This document shows positions 61,013 through 64,000 of a stretch of 64,000 nt of DNA, piece by piece. The notes under the pieces were generated by a model. The model was not told the DNA's origin. It did no database searches and saw nothing but the letters and a program-made list of their open reading frames with translations. The stretch lies in the NCBI GenBank assembly GCA_023426125.1, contig JAFABI010000056.1, forward strand, positions 26,803-90,802. The letters run 5' to 3'. The position numbers were made by a program, and so were the translations under genes. The stretch comes from Bacillota bacterium. GTDB taxonomy: Bacteria; Bacillota; Clostridia; Acetivibrionales; DTU013. The first letter of the stretch is position 1; every line of letters starts with the position of its first letter.

Positions 61013-61716
61013 TTACAGAACGGGGGTTCCAGATACATCCTCCTGGTGACGGCAGGGCCCCTCCGTCGCTGCCGGCGCCTCCCCGCCCTCACCAGGGGGA
61101 TGCATCATAAGCTTCGTCTTCTCATCGAACACGGCATAGCTGTCATAGAGCTTCGAATACTTTTTGTTGTACGTTAAAAATTCGACCCCCAGTTTCTCAC
61201 GCACCCCGGACCAGTACCCGACAGCTGCAAAGAGCGGGAAGGGCATCAGCATCCCGATGGTGCCGAAGGCGTTGGCCTTCCTGTGCCTGATTTCGTATTC
61301 CACGAGGCACCTGATCTGCCGGTCGATCATCCTGTCGTTCTGGGCCACAAGGATGACGTTGTACCCCAGCTTCCTGTGCTGGGTGTAGAACTTTATCCAG
61401 TCCATACGCTCTTTGCCGCTGAATTCCCTGGCGTTGTAGATCACCTGGCATTCATCCATGCACAGGAGCGTCTGGCCTTCCTTGCCTATCTTATGGTGCT
61501 GGAAGGCTCCGTCAAGGATTTGACGGTTAGCTCCGGGTTGTCAATGTATGTGAACCTGCCGGTTTTATGTTTTGAAAAGATGCCTTTCCGGACGATGTCC
61601 ATGTTGATGGGGAAGTTGGCGATCACATCCTGCCCGCGCCTCAGCTTGACCATGATGTCCCTTGCCATGTGGAGGCTTTTGCCGCTCCCTGGTGTACCGG
61701 AATAAAGCCATATCAT
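61013..61716 (-). pseudogene. zot: Zonular-occludens-toxin-like (Zot) ATPase with a frameshift
   Basis: Filamentous-phage assembly ATPase. N-terminal frame (ATG 61716): MIWLYSGTPGSGKSLHMARD, with the Walker A, to SLTEPSSTIR and a stop at 61486. In the next frame AFQHHKIGKEGQTLLCMDEC (Walker B) leads into NAREFSGKERMDWIKFYTQH and RHRKANAF, with one hydrophobic segment (GTIGMLMPFPLFAAVGYW) to 61013. The two halves fit as one protein of about 235 aa with a one-base shift near 61505. Programmed shift, decay or sequence error are all possible. Confidence 0.75.
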
Positions 61717-61728
61717 GCTTTGACCCTC

Positions 61729-61959
61729 CTATCCGATCGCCCGGATCCACCGCAGTATGATCTGGTAAGCGTAGAACACCACGACGGCAGTGAGCCACAG
61801 TTCAAGCTCCGCCACGATCTTGTCAAGGGGGATTATCCAGTTCAGGCCTCCCATGAACTCGTTGACGTCCGCATTGCTCACGGCCTGGAACGGGCTGTCG
61901 GGGAGCAGCTCTATCACCCAGGTCAATGCATTTATCAGGTTTGAAAGGATACTGTCCAT
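61729..61959 (-). CDS. Small inovirus-type membrane protein
   Basis: 76 aa: MDSILSNLINALTWVIELLP, then an amphipathic middle and a membrane span AELELWLTAVVVFYAYQIIL ending RWIRAIG. It sits between the tip protein and Zot, the place of the pVI-type minor coat in filamentous phages. Its start is adjacent to the stop of the upstream gene. Similarity to pVI is by position and layout only. Confidence 0.68.
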   Translation of the reverse strand: MDSILSNLINALTWVIELLPDSPFQAVSNADVNEFMGGLNWIIPLDKIVAELELWLTAVVVFYAYQIILRWIRAIG

Positions 61960-63246
61960 CTAGCTTCCGCCTCCTGCCCCTATGATTTTCCTTGTGACCA
62001 GTATCAGGGTTATATTGAACAGGATGAGTACACCCCATCTTACGATCTTTGCCCACGGTTCAAATTGCGCAAAGTCTATTTCTACCTGTCCTCCGCCGAC
62101 AAAATATTCACTGTCAAAATTGATTGTCCATTTGGGGGCTTTTGGTGTTGCCGTTAGTGAAGTAATTGCATTTTTCAAATCCCAGGGGATTGAAAAAGGG
62201 AATTTGTTTTTTATGATGTCGGCAGGGACTTTGAAATCCGGGTACCTGAATGTGTTGTCCGGTTCCGCAATGGGCGGGTCTGCCGTGCCGACAGGGTTGC
62301 CGACATCGTCGTAGGTTTTCCCCACCAAATCATCCAACGTCGCCGGATAGCCTATCGACCTTTCCCCAGTTTCTTTTTTTATGTCCCATGCCGGGTTGCC
62401 CAGCACGTCTGCCCCTGTCACCGGGACACTTATGGCAGCCCCCGGGACTGCTTCCACGCCCATGGTATCACTGCCGAGGGAAGGCCAGTACGTGTCAATT
62501 TCTTCCCACGCCGTCCTGTTATACCCTGCACCCCGTATCCTCAGGGTGAAACGCGTCACCCCATAATTGGTTGCCGCATCGAGGTACACGCACCAGCTTA
62601 CCGCTGTGTTCACTATCACTATCATTGCGCTGGGATGGGCCGAGCCGTTCTTCCTGAGCGCCACATGCTTGTTTTTCCCTATATAGTCGCCTACAACGAT
62701 TTCGTATGTGTCAAGCCCCACCGTGAAGGTTGAAGACAGGCCCACAGGGAATTCAGTGTACGGCACGGCATAATTCGCCGGCAGATAATCGGTGTATATG
62801 TCCGACCCGATGGTTGTTTGCAGGGTTGCATCGTAATAATGGTTTGTCATGGTGTTTTCATCTATGGCATAATGGGCCTGCACCCAATCCCGCGCATAGC
62901 CCCACACCTCGTCACTGACTTGCGCGATGCCGTTTGACGCCGTGCCGATCATGTCGGCTATCCCCTGCTTTATTGCAGGCGTACAGTTGGCATAGAACCA
63001 GTCGCAGGTGGCATCTATGGCAGCCTGGCCTGCCCAGGTCAGCCCTGCCGCACAAAGCACAGTACCGACAATTGCCACTGCTTCCGGCACGGCATACCCC
63101 GCCAACACAAGGGCCGGGGCAAACGCGTATGCCTCCTGGTACTGGCCATAGGTGCACAGCATGATTATCAGTACGGAGAGAAGAAGGCACAAAAGCCTTT
63201 GGCTGATGTTTCTGTTTTGAAAGTATATATTTAAAGCTGTAATCAT
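61960..63246 (-). CDS. Large secreted phage tip/adsorption-type protein
   Basis: 428 aa from ATG 63246 (GGGAGGTTGACA upstream; a longer start runs into the coat gene). Signal peptide (ISQRLLCLLLSVLIIMLCTY), then a long extracellular domain without recognised motifs (Cys pair in DWFYANC, beta-rich middle), and one C-terminal membrane anchor (VRWGVLILFNITLILVTRKI) before IGAGGGS. Signal, large ectodomain, C-terminal anchor and the position between coat and pVI/Zot-type genes match the pIII receptor-binding protein of filamentous phages. Confidence 0.7.
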   Translation of the reverse strand: MITALNIYFQNRNISQRLLCLLLSVLIIMLCTYGQYQEAYAFAPALVLAGYAVPEAVAIVGTVLCAAGLTWAGQAAIDATCDWFYANCTPAIKQGIADMIGTASNGIAQVSDEVWGYARDWVQAHYAIDENTMTNHYYDATLQTTIGSDIYTDYLPANYAVPYTEFPVGLSSTFTVGLDTYEIVVGDYIGKNKHVALRKNGSAHPSAMIVIVNTAVSWCVYLDAATNYGVTRFTLRIRGAGYNRTAWEEIDTYWPSLGSDTMGVEAVPGAAISVPVTGADVLGNPAWDIKKETGERSIGYPATLDDLVGKTYDDVGNPVGTADPPIAEPDNTFRYPDFKVPADIIKNKFPFSIPWDLKNAITSLTATPKAPKWTINFDSEYFVGGGQVEIDFAQFEPWAKIVRWGVLILFNITLILVTRKIIGAGGGS

Positions 63247-63278
63247 TGTCAACCTCCCAGAGTATAAGTAAGGGCGGC

Positions 63279-63521
63279 CTATTTTGCCAACCCTTTGAAG
63301 AATCTGATGCCGAACCTCCATACAAGGAATGCGCCCATAATTCCTAAGGCAATAGGAGCTATGATGCCCAATGCTGAAATTGCATCTGTCTTTATGCCGG
63401 AAAGTGCTGTTGTCATTGCTGTTTCCGTTTCGGTATCGGCAAATGCAACCGATGCCGAGGACACTATTACGCCGGCTATAGCAAGCAGCGCAACAGCCCT
63501 CTTAGTTAAAAGCCTTTTCAT
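63279..63521 (-). CDS. Inovirus major coat protein precursor
   Basis: 80 aa. Signal peptide of about 28 residues (MKRLLTKRAVALLAIAGVIV ... SVAFA), then a mature chain of about 52 residues. The mature chain has an acidic start (DTETETAM), an Ala/Gly-rich membrane helix (ALGIIAPIALGIMGAFLVW) and a basic end (RFGIRFFKGLAK). This is the size and charge pattern of filamentous-phage pVIII. ATG 63521 is preceded by GGAGGTATTCACA. Confidence 0.8.
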   Translation of the reverse strand: MKRLLTKRAVALLAIAGVIVSSASVAFADTETETAMTTALSGIKTDAISALGIIAPIALGIMGAFLVWRFGIRFFKGLAK

Positions 63522-63545
63522 TGTGAATACCTCCGAATGATGTTT

Positions 63546-63683
63546 TTATATCTTCCTAAATAGGCGTAAGCCTACAGTAAAACCGTATGAAGCAATAAAG
63601 AAAACGAACCCGAGCAGCAATCCCTGCAATGCCCCTTTATACAATAATGCCGCATATTCCTGCACCATGAAATCAAGCCCCAT
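63546..63683 (-). CDS. Small membrane protein, 45 aa (minor coat candidate)
   Basis: MGLDFMVQEYAALLYKGALQ, then a membrane span (GLLLGFVFFIASYGFTVGLR) and basic LFRKI. Its start overlaps the end of the upstream gene by 11 bases. Two small one-span proteins before the major coat recall pVII/pIX, by position only. Confidence 0.65.
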   Translation of the reverse strand: MGLDFMVQEYAALLYKGALQGLLLGFVFFIASYGFTVGLRLFRKI

Positions 63684-63864
63684 TCCTAAGCCATGCTTTG
63701 GCAAACAAATTCACCAGGAACAGCCCCACACATACGCCGCTAATAAATACCAAAACTTTTATAATCCCCAGTATGCCGTCCAATGTTTGAGACATGGAAA
63801 ATAGCAGCTGGTTATTTTCGGCAGCCTGATCGAGTAACTGTTGTATTAGTTCTTCAATTGTCAT
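63673..63864 (-). CDS. Small membrane protein, 63 aa
   Basis: MTIEELIQQLLDQAAENNQL forms an amphipathic start; the membrane span is IIKVLVFISGVCVGLFLVNL, then FAKAWLRNGA. Overlaps the next gene, so the prophage genes are read as one operon. It starts 7 bases after the stop of the partial gene at the right edge. Confidence 0.65.
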   Translation of the reverse strand: MTIEELIQQLLDQAAENNQLLFSMSQTLDGILGIIKVLVFISGVCVGLFLVNLFAKAWLRNGA

Positions 63865-63871
63865 AATGGTT

Positions 63872-64000
63872 TCAATTCAGTAGGGCTAGAGCCTGCAAAT
63901 ATAGCTCATCTTTATATGTCTGGACTTCTGCTTTAAGCTTGATCGGTTCTCTGTTGGGGATTGCTTCAAGGGCGGAGCTTAGATTATTGTCCCGGACGCT
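63872..64000 (-). CDS. Partial prophage gene (runs off the right edge)
   Basis: The last 42 codons of a reading open to the edge, ending KLKAEVQTYKDELYLQALAL then LN. No recognised family. Seven bases before the 63-aa membrane protein and on the same strand, so probably part of the same operon. Confidence 0.55.
   Translation of the reverse strand, partial: SVRDNNLSSALEAIPNREPIKLKAEVQTYKDELYLQALALLN

Noticed and set aside
1..64000. tRNA or rRNA genes
   Set aside because: No cloverleaf-like GTTCRA-containing segment or rRNA signature was recognised by eye; short tRNAs could still be missed.
58483..64000. Integrative conjugative element instead of a phage
   Set aside because: No relaxase, VirB4 or coupling protein is present; coat-like proteins and Zot fit a filamentous phage better, although the full element to the right is unseen.

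Overview
The window is chromosomal DNA from an anaerobic, spore-forming Firmicute of class Clostridia. A Spo0E-like phosphatase gene points to sporulation. Rubrerythrin and a ferredoxin-linked 2-oxoacid oxidoreductase point to anaerobic life. GatCAB, AckA/Pta and the housekeeping layout are Clostridia-like. A Ruminiclostridium/Acetivibrio-type relative is my guess, but the sequence alone does not settle it. No rRNA, tRNA or cas gene was recognised.

Layout. Positions 1-12650 hold the start of murG, a long repeat-rich non-coding tract, a small unknown gene facing a Spo0E-like gene, bioY behind a BirA box, capA, a DUF4097-like lipoprotein, rubrerythrin, a YmaF-like gene, a transglutaminase-like membrane protein, type III glutamine synthetase and a four-gene 2-oxoacid:ferredoxin oxidoreductase operon. 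Positions 12870-18450 are a graveyard of gene fragments (TOPRIM/DUF3991 protein, aldehyde dehydrogenase, Fic, PadR, ISAs1-like transposase, a zinc dehydrogenase with an in-frame TGA, a sugar-binding-protein tail) around an intact TetR/metallo-beta-lactamase-fold pair. Positions 18900-38560 are ordinary core genes: acyltransferase, TcdA and a coupled ATPase, an amidohydrolase, phosphoglycerate mutase, AzlCD, GpsA-PlsY, Der-DUF512, RpmF-YceD, AckA-Pta and GatCAB.

Positions 38890-53620 hold a DUF1624 protein, a fused spermidine-synthase-like protein, an asparaginase and SSB. They also hold a cluster matching the flavin-based extracellular electron transfer genes described in Listeria: DmkB-type polyprenyl synthase, EetB-like and EetA-like proteins, FmnB/ApbE, and a type II NADH dehydrogenase fused to a membrane domain.

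From about 53950 to the right edge lies an integrated element. A large serine recombinase sits at its left end, where it cuts off the C-terminal part of a polysaccharide deacetylase gene. Behind it come SymE-like, DUF4145 and NERD genes. Then comes a cryptic filamentous-phage (inovirus) module read on the minus strand: small membrane proteins, a major coat precursor, a large tip-type protein, a small membrane protein, a Zot ATPase and Rep. Rep and the NERD gene are each split at the same two points, in reciprocal orientation, as expected from one inversion.

Two things stand out across the core region. First, four or five isolated sequences resembling type I-C CRISPR repeats lie in intergenic leaders, in the same orientation as the following gene, with no array. 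Second, several families of palindromic repeats (called A, A', B, C and D here) fill intergenic gaps and are nested within one another; one copy appears to encode part of a lipoprotein N-terminus.
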